A stretch of DNA of 35,027 nt, taken from NCBI GenBank assembly GCA_030527235.1, contig JAUNBL010000021.1, positions 1 to 35,027 on the forward strand, given 5' to 3'. Numbering within the stretch: position 1 is the first letter of the stretch; each line of letters opens with the position of its first letter. This DNA is from Clostridia bacterium (GTDB lineage: Bacteria > Bacillota > Clostridia > UMGS1883). The position numbers and the translations under genes are program-made. Shown one piece after another: positions 1 to 7,512 of this stretch. The notes under the pieces are model-generated. The model was not told where the DNA came from and searched no databases. It saw only the letters and a list, made by a program, of their open reading frames with translations.

Positions 1-67
1 CATTGGACGTTCAGCTTCTATTCTTTTTGGGTCATATCATTGTATCACATACAAACCGCACCGCAGC

Positions 68-98
68 AAAAAAGCGTCAAAGAGATTGACGCTTTTTT
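68..98. terminator. Bidirectional hairpin terminator after spoIIID
   Basis: A perfect stem GCGTCAA / TTGACGC (74-80 and 86-92) with a 5-nt loop is flanked by six A on one side and six T on the other. It therefore works as a rho-independent terminator on either strand. The spoIIID stop codon (TGA at 77-79, minus strand) lies inside the stem, so the gene runs straight into its terminator. Confidence 0.8.
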
Positions 99-349
99 GC
101 ACGCAGCTCGGCATATTTATGCTTAGTTGCCATTCCGCCGCGGATATGGCGTTCCGCCTTGTTATAGTCCAGCACGGCTTTCGTTTTTTCCGCCAGGCGC
201 GGATTTATTTTCGATAAGCGGTCGGTCACATCCTTATGTACGCTGGACTTGGACATTGCAAATCGTTTTGCGGTTTCCCTTACGGTAGAAGTGTTTTCAA
301 TAATATAGTTCGCCAACTCTATTGCGCGCTCTTCAATATAGTCCTTCAC
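77..349 (-). CDS. spoIIID: Sporulation transcriptional regulator SpoIIID
   Basis: This 90-residue protein matches SpoIIID, the small DNA-binding regulator of mother-cell genes during sporulation (93 residues in Bacillus subtilis). It opens with the family pattern DYIEERAIELANYI and has a helix-turn-helix around residues 22-41 (TVRETAKRFAMSKSSVHKDV). The family signatures INPRLAEKTKAVLDYNKAERH and RGGMATKHKY follow, with a basic tail that contacts DNA. The start is a GTG at 349, with a G-rich stretch and AAGG just upstream. It is monocistronic, separated from kdgK by a terminator and ended by its own hairpin. Its presence indicates a spore-forming Clostridia/Bacilli host. A candidate SigE-like promoter lies upstream, as expected for this gene, but it is weakly supported. 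Confidence 0.93.
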   Translation of the reverse strand: MKDYIEERAIELANYIIENTSTVRETAKRFAMSKSSVHKDVTDRLSKINPRLAEKTKAVLDYNKAERHIRGGMATKHKYAELRAKKRQSL

Positions 350-382
350 AGCCTTGCGACCCCCCGTTTTCAGTTCTATGAA

Positions 383-411
383 AGACTATGCGGACTCATC
401 GCAATTTATAA
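383..411 (-). promoter_or_regulatory. Candidate SigE-like promoter of spoIIID
   Basis: Read on the minus strand, TTATAAA is followed 14 nt later by CATAGTCT, about 34 nt before the GTG start of spoIIID. This partly fits the mother-cell SigE pattern, with an ATA-containing -35 and a CATA-starting -10. spoIIID is SigE-dependent in B. subtilis. Several consensus positions do not match, so this is only a candidate. Confidence 0.3.
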
Positions 412-429
412 CCTTATTATTTTTTATTG

Positions 430-457
430 AAAAAGCCGAGAGAAAAATCCCTCGGCT
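430..457 (-). terminator. Terminator of the kdu/kdg operon
   Basis: On the minus strand a 7-bp stem (AGCCGAG at 434-440 paired with CTCGGCT at 451-457) with a 10-nt loop is followed by a run of T. It lies just after the kdgK stop and would separate this operon from spoIIID. Confidence 0.75.
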
Positions 458-471
458 CTTTATCACATATA

Positions 472-1497
472 TCAGCGCTGCACTCTTCCGCTGCCGTCGC
501 CCTTCATCAGAGCCTTCACCTCGTTTTCACCGACTAAGTTAAAGTCGCCTTCAATCGAGTGCTTAAGGCACGAAGCCGCCACTGCAAACTCAATGGAATC
601 CTGCATCGACATGCCTGAAAGCTGTGCATATATAAGTCCGCCGCCAAAGCTGTCTCCGCCGCCAACACGGTCCACAATGGTGATGTTATATTTTCTGGAC
701 TTGTAGTATTCCTTTCCATCGTAGAGTATCGCCGCCCAGTTGTTTTCGCTGGCGCTTATGCTTTCGCGCAGCGTAATCGCGACGCTCCTGAAACCAAATT
801 TCTCAACCAGTTTCTTGCAGACTTCTTTGTAACCTGCGTCCGAAAGAGTCCCGCCTGTTATATCTGTCCCGCTCGCGCTTATTCCAAACACCTTTTCCGC
901 ATCTTCTTCGTTGGCAATACACACATCTACATACTCCATCAGAGAGCTCATAACCTTGTTCGCTTTTTCGCTCGTCCAAAGCTTTTTGCGAAAGTTCAAA
1001 TCGCAAGACACGGTAACGCCCTTCTTCTTTGCTGTTTTCAGCGCTTCGCGGCAAATTTCCGCCGCGCTGTCAGAAATTGCGGGCGAGATTCCCGTAAAGT
1101 GAAACCAATCGGCTCCCTCAAAAATTTCATCCCAGTCAAAATCTGTCCTCACCGCCGTGGCTATAGAGCTGTGCGCTCTGTCGTATACCACCTGTGAAGC
1201 GCGCTGCGAAGCGCCCTTTTCCACAAAGTAGATTCCCAGCCTCTCCCCGCCGCGCGCAATATGCGACACATCAACATTATGCATACGCAAATTTGCCAGG
1301 CACGCGTCGCCAAGCGGATTTTGCGGAAGCTTGGTCACAAACTCCGCCTCAAGTCCGTAATTCGCGCAGCTTACCGCCACATTTGCCTCGCCTCCGCCGT
1401 ATGCTGCCTCAAAGCTTTGAGCCTGAATAAATCGCTGATAATGTGGGGTCTGAAGGCGCAGCATTATCTCTCCGAACGTAACAACCTTTTTTGCCAT
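472..1497 (-). CDS. kdgK: 2-keto-3-deoxygluconate kinase (PfkB family)
   Basis: This 341-residue sugar kinase of the PfkB/ribokinase family probably phosphorylates 2-keto-3-deoxygluconate (KDG) to KDPG in the cytoplasm. The N-terminus (VVTFGEIMLRLQTP) and the substrate region with YGGGEANVAV are typical of KdgK-type kinases. The C-terminal signature VGGGDSFGGG carries the catalytic base Asp282. The assignment is strengthened by position: it is the last gene of an operon with kduD and kduI, whose product is KDG. A strong AGGAGG site precedes the ATG, overlapping the stop of the LUD gene 11 nt upstream, which suggests coupled translation. The KDPG aldolase needed for the next step is not in this window. 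Other PfkB sugar kinases cannot be excluded from sequence alone. Confidence 0.88.
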   Translation of the reverse strand: MAKKVVTFGEIMLRLQTPHYQRFIQAQSFEAAYGGGEANVAVSCANYGLEAEFVTKLPQNPLGDACLANLRMHNVDVSHIARGGERLGIYFVEKGASQRASQVVYDRAHSSIATAVRTDFDWDEIFEGADWFHFTGISPAISDSAAEICREALKTAKKKGVTVSCDLNFRKKLWTSEKANKVMSSLMEYVDVCIANEEDAEKVFGISASGTDITGGTLSDAGYKEVCKKLVEKFGFRSVAITLRESISASENNWAAILYDGKEYYKSRKYNITIVDRVGGGDSFGGGLIYAQLSGMSMQDSIEFAVAASCLKHSIEGDFNLVGENEVKALMKGDGSGRVQR

Positions 1498-1508
1498 AAC
1501 TTCTCCTC

Positions 1509-2147
1509 CTAAAAGCCTACTTCATCTGCAATTACTATCACTGTGTACCGGCCGGGATGCTTGCGCCCGTTGTGTATTATCGACGTAGCGTTACACACGC
1601 TCGCTTGAAGTTCACACATTTCGCAAAAGCCTGAATCCGCGCATGGAACACGGTGCCCGATTCTGCGCGCGTTAAGCGGCGCAATTTTCTTGATACGCTC
1701 AAACGCCGCAGGCAAGTCGTCCACCACCTTGTTCGCCCCCACGCAAATTATAACGCGGTTGGGTCCAAAAATGATACCCGCCGTACGGTTGCCGGAGGAG
1801 TCTGTATTGACAATCTCTCCGCCGCGCGTCACTGCATTAGACCCTGTTACCAAGAAGTCCGCCAGCATGGACTGCCTATACACCTCATAGCACTCCTCAT
1901 AGCTTCCGGTTGCGTAGCGGTCGAAAAAGCGGTACTTGTCCGTCCTGAAAATTTCCACCAGCCCCATCTCTCCGAGCGTGACACTGCCGCCCATTGCAAC
2001 GGACGAGCCTTCCGGAATAAGCGCGAGAATTTTCTCCTTTGCGTCCTGCACGCTCTCGGCGCGCAGCGCATCGTAGCCCTTGTCGTTCAGTATTTTAACT
2101 ATTTCATCTGCAACTTTTTCATAATACCATTTTTTAATCTGATGCAT
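1509..2147 (-). CDS. LUD-domain (LutC/YkgG-like) protein
   Basis: This 212-residue protein has the LUD (lactate utilization, DUF162) fold, seen in motifs such as GSSVAMGGSVTLGEMG near residue 50, TGSNAVTRGGEIVN, and GPNRVIICVGANKVV. A C-terminal cysteine cluster (CADSGFCEMCELQASVCN) could bind a metal or an Fe-S cluster. Related stand-alone LUD proteins are found in anaerobes with no settled function; LutC itself acts in lactate oxidation together with LutA and LutB, and neither is here. The gene sits 2 nt after kduI and 11 nt before kdgK, so it is clearly part of the uronate operon. Its SD (GGAG) lies inside the end of kduI. The role in uronate catabolism is unknown. Confidence 0.8.
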   Translation of the reverse strand: MHQIKKWYYEKVADEIVKILNDKGYDALRAESVQDAKEKILALIPEGSSVAMGGSVTLGEMGLVEIFRTDKYRFFDRYATGSYEECYEVYRQSMLADFLVTGSNAVTRGGEIVNTDSSGNRTAGIIFGPNRVIICVGANKVVDDLPAAFERIKKIAPLNARRIGHRVPCADSGFCEMCELQASVCNATSIIHNGRKHPGRYTVIVIADEVGF

Positions 2148-2149
2148 AA

Positions 2150-2980
2150 TTATTTCAGCTCCGTTGTGACACAGTTGTCCATGTCGTCAAAATCCTGGTT
2201 TTCTCCCACCATGCCCCAGATAAACGTGTAGTTGTGCGTACCCACTCCAGTATGTATAGACCAGCTGGGCGATATAACGGCTTGCTCGTTTTTCATTACT
2301 ATATGACGCGTTTCAGTCGGCTGGCCCATAAAGTGGAACACCACCGCATCGTCCGGAAGGTCAAAATACAAGTACACCTCCATGCGCCTCTCGTGCGTAT
2401 GACACGGCATTGAATTCCACATATTTCCGCTTTCGAGCGCCGTCATGCCCATAGAAAGCTGACATGTCTGCAAAACCGCCGGATGAATAAATTGATATAT
2501 AGTACGCACATTGCCTGCCTCCTGTGTACCCAGGCTGCGTTTGTTCGCTTTGTCACGGTCAATGAACACCGTCGGATACGTCGTGTGTGCAGGAGCGCTG
2601 TTTAAGTAAAACTTAGCCATGTCGGAAGGTGAATCGGAAGCAAACACAACCTCCTTCGTGCCTCTCCCCACATAGAGTCCGCACTTGTTGGATACCTTGT
2701 ATTCCGTGCCGTCAAGCGTTACTGTACCGCTGCCGCCTATGTTTATTATTCCGAGTTCACGCCTCTCCAAAAAGTATTCCGCCCGAAGCTCGTCCGCCGC
2801 CTCCAGCTTAACACTTTTGCCGCACGGCATTACACCTCCGGCTATGATACGGTCAATGTGCGAATACGTAAGGTTGAGATGGTCTTTCTCAAATAAATTC
2901 TCTATTAAAAATTCTTCACGCAGCTTTTGAGTTGTGTAGTAGCGCGCGTCCGAAGGCGACGACGCATAACGAACATCCAT
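2150..2980 (-). CDS. kduI: 5-keto-4-deoxyuronate isomerase
   Basis: KduI (276 residues) isomerises 5-keto-4-deoxyuronate (DKI), formed from unsaturated uronic acids, to 2,5-diketo-3-deoxygluconate (DKII), the substrate of KduD. The zinc ligands are visible as His194, His196 and Glu201 in [14 protein letters not shown], and His243 in SPSWSIHTG. They sit two residues off the known E. coli positions (196, 198, 203, 245). Length is as expected for the cupin-type family. The ATG is preceded by AAGGAGG at good spacing, 14 nt after kduD. In this operon it marks use of a beta-elimination product, such as from pectin, glucuronan, ulvan or arabinogalactan-type polymers. No motif residue is missing. Confidence 0.95.
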   Translation of the reverse strand: MDVRYASSPSDARYYTTQKLREEFLIENLFEKDHLNLTYSHIDRIIAGGVMPCGKSVKLEAADELRAEYFLERRELGIINIGGSGTVTLDGTEYKVSNKCGLYVGRGTKEVVFASDSPSDMAKFYLNSAPAHTTYPTVFIDRDKANKRSLGTQEAGNVRTIYQFIHPAVLQTCQLSMGMTALESGNMWNSMPCHTHERRMEVYLYFDLPDDAVVFHFMGQPTETRHIVMKNEQAVISPSWSIHTGVGTHNYTFIWGMVGENQDFDDMDNCVTTELK

Positions 2981-2994
2981 TGTTTTTGTCCTCC

Positions 2995-3783
2995 TTACTG
3001 CGGCTGTTTGCCTATATATGCGAGGATTCCCCCGTCCACATAAAGCACATGTCCGTTCACAAAGTTAGACGCGTCTGAAGCGAGGAATACCGCCGGACCC
3101 ATTAAATCCTCCGTAGTTCCCCAGCGGGCCGCCGGAGTTTTGGAAATTATAAACTTGTTGAACGGGTGTTCCGGCGTGCGCAGCGGCGCCGTTTGCGGTG
3201 TCTCAATATATCCCGGTCCGATGCCGTTGCACTGAATATTGTACTCGCCGTACTCCGAGCAGATATTTCTTGTGAGCATTTTAAGCCCGCCTTTTGCGGC
3301 GGCATAAGCCGACACTGTTTCGCGTCCCAGCTCGCTCATCATTGAGCAAATATTTATAATCTTGCCGTGACCCTTTTTAATCATCGACGGGATTACGGCC
3401 TTTGACACTATAAACGGGGCGTTAAGGTCAACATCAATAACCTGGCGGAACTCAGCCGCAGTCATCTCAGTCATAGGAATGCGTTTTATAATGCCGGCAT
3501 TGTTGACCAGAATGTCAATCACGCCAACTTCCTGCTCAATCTTCTGCACCGTTTGCGTAACCATTTCCTCGTTTGTAACATCGCACACATATCCGTGCGC
3601 GTCAATGCCGTCGTTCTTATACGACTCAAGACCCTTGTCTACAAATTCCTGCTTGATGTCGCAAAAAGCAATCTTTGCCCCGCACGCCGCATAACCTTTC
3701 GCTATCGCGTACCCTATCCCATAGGACGCGCCGGTAATAAGAGCGACCTTGCCCTCCAGGCTGAAGTTTTTCAAAAAGTCCAT
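2995..3783 (-). CDS. kduD: 2-deoxy-D-gluconate 3-dehydrogenase / DKII reductase
   Basis: KduD (262 residues) is a short-chain dehydrogenase that reduces 2,5-diketo-3-deoxygluconate to KDG with NADH. The Rossmann motif TGASYGIG is at residues 17-24 and NNAG at 94-97, and the catalytic Ser147, Tyr160 and Lys164 lie in NICSMMSEL and SAYAAAKGG. The chosen ATG at 3783 gives the family N-terminus ([18 protein letters not shown]) and has AAAGGAATGG upstream. A longer open frame up to 3918 would add 45 residues that are merely the antisense frame of the DUF2752 gene. The start overlaps the end of the DUF2752 gene by 13 nt, and kduI follows after 14 nt. General gluconate 5-dehydrogenase activity is the main alternative, but the kduI neighbour supports KduD. 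Confidence 0.92.
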   Translation of the reverse strand: MDFLKNFSLEGKVALITGASYGIGYAIAKGYAACGAKIAFCDIKQEFVDKGLESYKNDGIDAHGYVCDVTNEEMVTQTVQKIEQEVGVIDILVNNAGIIKRIPMTEMTAAEFRQVIDVDLNAPFIVSKAVIPSMIKKGHGKIINICSMMSELGRETVSAYAAAKGGLKMLTRNICSEYGEYNIQCNGIGPGYIETPQTAPLRTPEHPFNKFIISKTPAARWGTTEDLMGPAVFLASDASNFVNGHVLYVDGGILAYIGKQPQ

Positions 3784-4193
3784 TTCGTTTCCATTCCTTT
3801 CAAAATAAATTTCACAAGTAATGCGTCTTGATTTATCGTCATCGGCTCCACCCGCGGAAACAGCAAAAACATGCGAATCGCATACACTGCCAGCGTGAGT
3901 ACAGCCAGTGCGAGCCAAAAAATACTGCTTGAAAAAAGCTTGTTGAAGAAAGGCTTTTTTCTAAAAACTATAACCGCCGCCACCAGCGGCAGAAGGAAAG
4001 CCATAGGGTGATACTGCCACGCGGCTGCAAAATCCATTCTCAAAAGCGCGAGCGCCCCGCGGGTCAGCCCACAGCCCGGACATGGAATTCCTACAAAGGT
4101 ATTGACCGCGCAGCCGATGAATTTCAAGTACAATCCCAGCGCGGCAGCAATCGCTGCATACGTAAAAAACTTGTTTCTCTTTTTTTCTTCCAC
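3771..4193 (-). CDS. DUF2752 membrane protein
   Basis: This 140-residue integral membrane protein of the DUF2752 family carries the hallmark CPGCGLTRG (residues 38-46, with Cys38 and Cys41) just after the first membrane helix. Further hydrophobic helices lie around residues 62-76 and 88-110. The family has no established function. The GTG start at 4193 is preceded by GGGAG at 8 nt and by a promoter about 30 nt upstream, making this the first gene of the kdu operon. Its 3' end overlaps kduD by 13 nt, so translation is probably coupled. DUF2752 genes are usually seen near unrelated genes, so co-transcription with uronate catabolism may be chance. Confidence 0.8.
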   Translation of the reverse strand: MEEKKRNKFFTYAAIAAALGLYLKFIGCAVNTFVGIPCPGCGLTRGALALLRMDFAAAWQYHPMAFLLPLVAAVIVFRKKPFFNKLFSSSIFWLALAVLTLAVYAIRMFLLFPRVEPMTINQDALLVKFILKGMETKWTF

Positions 4194-4222
4194 CGATAAA
4201 ACTCCCTTTTACATCTGCGTTG

Positions 4223-4251
4223 ATTATATCACACTTTTTTTCACATAACAA
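4223..4251 (-). promoter_or_regulatory. SigA promoter of the DUF2752-kdu operon
   Basis: On the minus strand, TTGTTA and a perfect TATAAT are separated by 17 nt, with the -10 about 30 nt before the GTG start of the DUF2752 gene. It is the only good promoter seen upstream of the five-gene uronate operon. No obvious operator palindrome overlaps it. Confidence 0.65.
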
Positions 4252-4255
4252 TAAG

Positions 4256-4281
4256 TAAGATGAAAATTTTTCTTTCATGGC
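4256..4281. repeat. Left copy of imperfect direct repeat flanking the island
   Basis: TAAGATGAAAA followed by T/C-rich CTTTCATGGC here corresponds to a near-identical string at 6839-6862, differing by a 2-nt length change in the T run and one T/C change. The unit also contains ATGAAA...TTTCAT, which can fold. The two copies bracket the AT-rich island. Confidence 0.5.
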
Positions 4282-4374
4282 CGTTATTTCGTCATAATCA
4301 CGGTAAACATTTTTACACTTGACTTTTTTGTGTCAACCTTGTTTTGACATAAAAAATCAAGTCTGCAAAAGGGG

Positions 4375-4607
4375 TATGGGGAAATGCAGTTTTCCCCATA
4401 ATGAAAACAAAATGCTATTTTTGTTTTCATTCGCCTCTGCAAGAGCCTTCGGAGAACGCGCACACCAAAAAGGGCGCCCGCAAAATTAAAAATTTTGTGG
4501 GAAGCGGAGGTGCAGCGGAATGAACGTAACCTGCCGCTTGCGGCAGGGTGAGGGATATGCAGCTTGCTCCGACGAGATGTATAAGTACGCCCTTGTCAGA
4601 ACAAGGG
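4375..4607. other. MobQ-type oriT-like region (transfer-origin relic)
   Basis: This gene-free stretch is packed with perfect inverted repeats. There is a 10-bp stem at 4375-4384/4391-4400 (TATGGGGAAA), a 13-bp stem at 4400-4412/4419-4431 (AATGAAAACAAAA) and an 8-bp stem at 4530-4537/4540-4547 (CCTGCCGC). A 7-bp stem lies at 4590-4596/4601-4607 (CCCTTGT). Just before the last stem is TAAGTACGCCCT (4582-4593), one base off the TAAGTGCGCCCT nick core of pGO1/IncQ-type origins that MobQ relaxases cut. From memory, this hairpin-rich layout also resembles the region ahead of MobA/MobL relaxase genes in Firmicutes mobile elements. No relaxase gene follows, so it is either a relic or a mimic mobilised in trans. 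Assignment to MobQ is by motif only. Confidence 0.55.
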
Positions 4608-4802
4608 ATTGCTCTCGCCGGTGTTAATCCGTCTTGCTTTTTCGATTTTTGCTTTCGTTTCGGAATTTGAAAAGACTTCGATTAAAAGCGTCTGTAACTG
4701 CTCGTTTGTAAAGTCTGCTGCATTACCGATTACGCTTTCCAAAATCGCCCCACGCTCGATTTGCTCCTGTGTTTTCTTGATTTGTTCATCAATGCTTGAC
4801 AT
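4596..4802 (-). CDS. Small DUF3847-like hypothetical protein
   Basis: A 68-residue acidic helical protein is predicted. The ATG at 4802 is favoured because GAGGGGG lies at proper spacing; a GTG three codons upstream would sit directly on the SD. The part EQIERGAILESVIG followed by FTNEQLQTLL resembles the end of DUF3847 proteins, small coiled-coil proteins encoded near relaxases on Firmicutes mobile elements. The basic N-terminal coil usual for them is short or missing. Its 3' end overlaps the oriT-like nick hairpin, which fits a mobile-element origin. Function unknown; the family call comes from pattern memory. Confidence 0.5.
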   Translation of the reverse strand: MSSIDEQIKKTQEQIERGAILESVIGNAADFTNEQLQTLLIEVFSNSETKAKIEKARRINTGESNPLF

Positions 4803-4833
4803 TAAAATCACCCCCTCTCTGAATTTTGAATAT

Positions 4834-4872
4834 AAAAAAAGAAGTTATCTTCTTTTTGAGAAAATAACTTCT
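4834..4872 (-). terminator. Terminator of the SLH-domain gene
   Basis: A 9-bp perfect stem (AGAAGTTAT at 4840-4848, ATAACTTCT at 4864-4872) is followed on the minus strand by a run of seven T. It lies about 115 nt after the SLH gene stop and separates it from the small gene downstream. An alternative fold with AAAAAGAAG/CTTCTTTTT overlaps it. Confidence 0.7.
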
Positions 4873-4987
4873 ATGAAAAAGTTTTTGTTTTCTTCTGCCG
4901 ACACCATAACACTATTAAAACTTAAAATCAAAGAAAGTATAACACATAAACACAATAATTTTTTTCATAAAATTATCTACATTCTCA

Positions 4988-6607
4988 CTATTTTACTCTC
5001 TCGAAATTCAAAATTTTTCCTTGTTCAATACTGTACTCTGTTTTATAAATTCCTATACCATAAACTTTTTCTGTACCATTTAGTTTGTTGTATAATCGGA
5101 AAGTATCTCCTACATTTCCATAGCATGTAATTACTTTCTCATCAGAACTCACCTCCCATTTCATATCTTCTGTTAGGGACGCTGCGTATGGAACACCACC
5201 GCGTTTATCAAACACATACAAACTATAAGCCCATGCTGTTATGTGACGTCTCGACCACCATCCGCATACAACTATGAAATTTTCGTATTCTTTTCTGCTT
5301 TGTTCATTGAAATAAGAGGTCCCTGCAGCTCTGTTAAAGTAATTTTCCAATTCAAATTCATACTCAAGCAACGGTGATATATTTTTATTTTTTCTACTTA
5401 TAGGTGCAGAATCATACAATCGCCAAAATGTTATTATAGCTTGTTCTACTGTATATCCATTTAACGGTTCAAAAATATTTTCTCCGGCACCTTGCATAAT
5501 TCCAAGTGAATTTATGCTATATACGTCTTCTTTTGCCCATTCTGCTATATCTTTGTCATCGGAAAATTTGACTTCACCGCTTGTTTTTTCCGTCTCTGCA
5601 TAATTCTTATATACCCTCATAAGCATAGCAGCCGCTTCCTGTCTTGTTATCTCTCCATCAGGATTAAACTCTGTTTCGCTGATGCCGTTCACTATTCCCA
5701 AATGATAAGCTCTTTCTATAAAGCTTAAATCTTTGTTTTCATTAACATCTGAAAACGGAGTAACATCCAAAAATATTTCTCTGTCGTTATTATAAATATA
5801 CGCATTACCGGCACTCTTATCTGTGAAAGAGTTTCCGTTTCTATCCGTTCTCGACGAACAATATGCATTCATAAATTCACGGGAAAAGAAACTATTGTCA
5901 CTGCTCTCTATAGGAGACCATAATTGAACCGCCGGCACTCCCGGATATCCATATTGTACAGAAAGGAAAAACATTGCCAGTTTTGCAAATTCTCCGCGTG
6001 TGATATTTCTCTTATAATTATCACGAAATGATAACGGAACAAACCCCATTTCTATCGCATTTTCAACCTCTGTCTTTGCCCATGCGGAAATTATTTCTTC
6101 ACTTATAATGTCAAGTGGTTCAAATTTTGTTTCAATACAAATGCCTTCCTCAAGATTGGCTTTATAAAAATACGTTCCTGCATCATGAAGCACAATTTTT
6201 TCACCATCTGCAATGGTTCCTTCGCTTCTTTCGTTAAAGGAAACAGAAAACAAAAGGGTTTTCCCATCTTCCGCTAATACTATATTTTCAAGTTCAGGAG
6301 TATGATAAAAATCAAGTTTTGATACCGACTCAGATAAATTTACTTCGCTACCATCATCTTTTATCAAAGCCAATTTAGGATTTTTGCCGTGTGGAGTTCC
6401 CTCCGGCCAAAAGTATAAAACAGTTCCATACTCTGTCAGTATAATTTTCTCAACATGGTAATTTATAGATTCTGTGTATTTTGATATATCAATTTTGTTT
6501 TCAATTATTTCATTAGATTGAATTGTGTCATTTGGGATATTTTCTGCTGTTGCCGTGACAAAAGAAAAAGACAAACACAACACTAAAAAAACTGCTAATA
6601 CTCTCAT
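4988..6607 (-). CDS. Secreted SLH-domain protein
   Basis: This 539-residue exported protein begins with a signal peptide (MRVLAVFLVLCLSFSFVTATA). It carries about three S-layer homology repeats at roughly residues 173-218, 285-335 and 347-400. They are recognisable from AWAKTEVENAIEMGFVP, ITRGEFAKL, FSDV, GIVNG, FNPDGEITRQEAAAML and WAKEDVYSINSLGIM. SLH repeats tether proteins to pyruvylated wall polymer. The N-terminal part (25-165) and the C-terminal part (about 410-539) are not recognised. The ATG at 6607 has AAGGAG upstream; a TTG three codons earlier would overlap the SD. The gene is visibly AT-richer than the flanking operons, suggesting acquisition together with the adjoining oriT-like region. 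It may be a solitary surface protein. Confidence 0.85.
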   Translation of the reverse strand: MRVLAVFLVLCLSFSFVTATAENIPNDTIQSNEIIENKIDISKYTESINYHVEKIILTEYGTVLYFWPEGTPHGKNPKLALIKDDGSEVNLSESVSKLDFYHTPELENIVLAEDGKTLLFSVSFNERSEGTIADGEKIVLHDAGTYFYKANLEEGICIETKFEPLDIISEEIISAWAKTEVENAIEMGFVPLSFRDNYKRNITRGEFAKLAMFFLSVQYGYPGVPAVQLWSPIESSDNSFFSREFMNAYCSSRTDRNGNSFTDKSAGNAYIYNNDREIFLDVTPFSDVNENKDLSFIERAYHLGIVNGISETEFNPDGEITRQEAAAMLMRVYKNYAETEKTSGEVKFSDDKDIAEWAKEDVYSINSLGIMQGAGENIFEPLNGYTVEQAIITFWRLYDSAPISRKNKNISPLLEYEFELENYFNRAAGTSYFNEQSRKEYENFIVVCGWWSRRHITAWAYSLYVFDKRGGVPYAASLTEDMKWEVSSDEKVITCYGNVGDTFRLYNKLNGTEKVYGIGIYKTEYSIEQGKILNFERVK

Positions 6608-6814
6608 TGGACTCAATCTCCTTATTTATTTGGTAATTTCTATATTTATTTTTTTCGACAAAAAATTTTTTAAAACCCTTGCGGAGCATTAGCTCCCGAC
6701 TTCTCGTCGGCAAACTTCTGTTTACCCACAATTATTTTTTCAGCCCTACCTTTAACATCGGATTGCTCCGACAAAAGATATTATGCTACATTTCCTATGC
6801 TTTTTCAAGCCGTT

Positions 6815-6844
6815 TTGACAAATTTATTCAGCATTACATAAGAT
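6815..6844 (+). promoter_or_regulatory. SigA promoter of the HdeD-like gene
   Basis: A perfect TTGACA (6815-6820) and TAAGAT (6839-6844) are separated by 18 nt, about 80 nt before the ATG at 6925. The -10 coincides with the start of the right flanking repeat. Confidence 0.55.
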
Positions 6845-6862
6845 GAAAATTTCTTTCACGGC
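6839..6862. repeat. Right copy of imperfect direct repeat flanking the island
   Basis: TAAGATGAAAA, a shorter T run, then CTTTCACGGC: the counterpart of 4256-4281. The two copies enclose about 2.6 kb containing the oriT-like region, the small gene and the SLH gene. Confidence 0.5.
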
Positions 6863-6924
6863 TTGCATAAAGCCTTAAATCATGTTAAAGTATTGTCATC
6901 AAACAGCGGAAAGGACTGATAGTT

Positions 6925-7461
6925 ATGTCAAATACAAAGCTCACGCTCATTCTTCTGTCTATTGTAAATATCTTGCTCGGCATTTTATTCATTGCTTTTC
7001 CCGGCACGCTTTTGCTGACACTTTGTTATATTTGCGGCGCGGCTTTGGCCGTACTTGGTATCGTTAAAATTGTGTGCTATTTTAAGCGCGACAGTTTCGG
7101 TATTCCCATGTACTCATCGCTTGCCCTCGGACTGATTGACATTGTGCTGATGCTTTTGCTCTTTTTTCGCCCGTTCTCGGTTGCGGTACTCCTGCCGATT
7201 ATCGTAGGTATCTTTTTGATTGTGGACGGATTTGTAAAGCTCGAAACCGCCTTTACCGCCAAAAGACTCGGCGCGGGCGGCTGGGGATGGCTGCTTGCGC
7301 TTGCACTCGTAGCCGTTGCCTTCGGCGCTCTCTTGATTTTTAATCCGTACGGCTCACTGCTCAACGTCATGATGATTGCCGGTGCGGCGCTTATTTTCGA
7401 TGGCGTTCAAAACATTTTCGCGGCGATTTACCTTGGTAAAAACAAAGATTTATTCCATTAA
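6925..7461 (+). CDS. HdeD/DUF308 family membrane protein
   Basis: This 178-residue protein has about six hydrophobic helices arranged as three pairs, as in the DUF308/HdeD family. Examples are LTLILLSIVNILLGILFIAF, LLTLCYICGAALAVLGI, VAVLLPIIVGIFLIVDGF and LLALALVAVAFGALL. HdeD contributes to acid resistance in E. coli, but the role in clostridia is unknown. The ATG follows AAAGGACT at about 8 nt. A LysR regulator starts 51 nt downstream on the same strand and may share the transcript. A promoter with perfect TTGACA precedes it. The family call is good; a specific function cannot be given. Confidence 0.82.
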   Translation: MSNTKLTLILLSIVNILLGILFIAFPGTLLLTLCYICGAALAVLGIVKIVCYFKRDSFGIPMYSSLALGLIDIVLMLLLFFRPFSVAVLLPIIVGIFLIVDGFVKLETAFTAKRLGAGGWGWLLALALVAVAFGALLIFNPYGSLLNVMMIAGAALIFDGVQNIFAAIYLGKNKDLFH

Positions 7462-7512
7462 TTGTCCTTTGTTTATAAAACAACAAATCCGCATTGAAAG
7501 GAGGCTCGTACC

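Larger units (their letters stand above)
6608..6924. other. Intergenic region with small hairpins
   Basis: This gene-free stretch holds two abutting short inverted repeats, GGAGC/GCTCC (6683-6696) and CCGAC/GTCGG (6696-6710). It also holds the promoter of the HdeD-like gene, the right copy of the flanking direct repeat, and a GGCTT/AAGCC mini-hairpin near 6860-6874. I see no coding potential; an open frame at 6528-6731 on the minus strand lacks SD and family resemblance. Confidence 0.5.

Noticed and set aside
1653-2231. A 192-residue plus-strand open frame opposite the LUD gene
   Set aside because: The minus strand encodes a recognisable LUD protein in an operon; the plus frame has no start signal.
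3784-3918. An N-terminal extension of KduD
   Set aside because: The added 45 residues are the out-of-frame product of the DUF2752 gene, and a good SD sits at the internal ATG.
4609-5130. A 173-residue plus-strand open frame opposite the small gene and the SLH gene end
   Set aside because: It is antisense to two supported genes, has low-complexity hydrophobic AT-driven composition, and crosses the terminator of the SLH gene.
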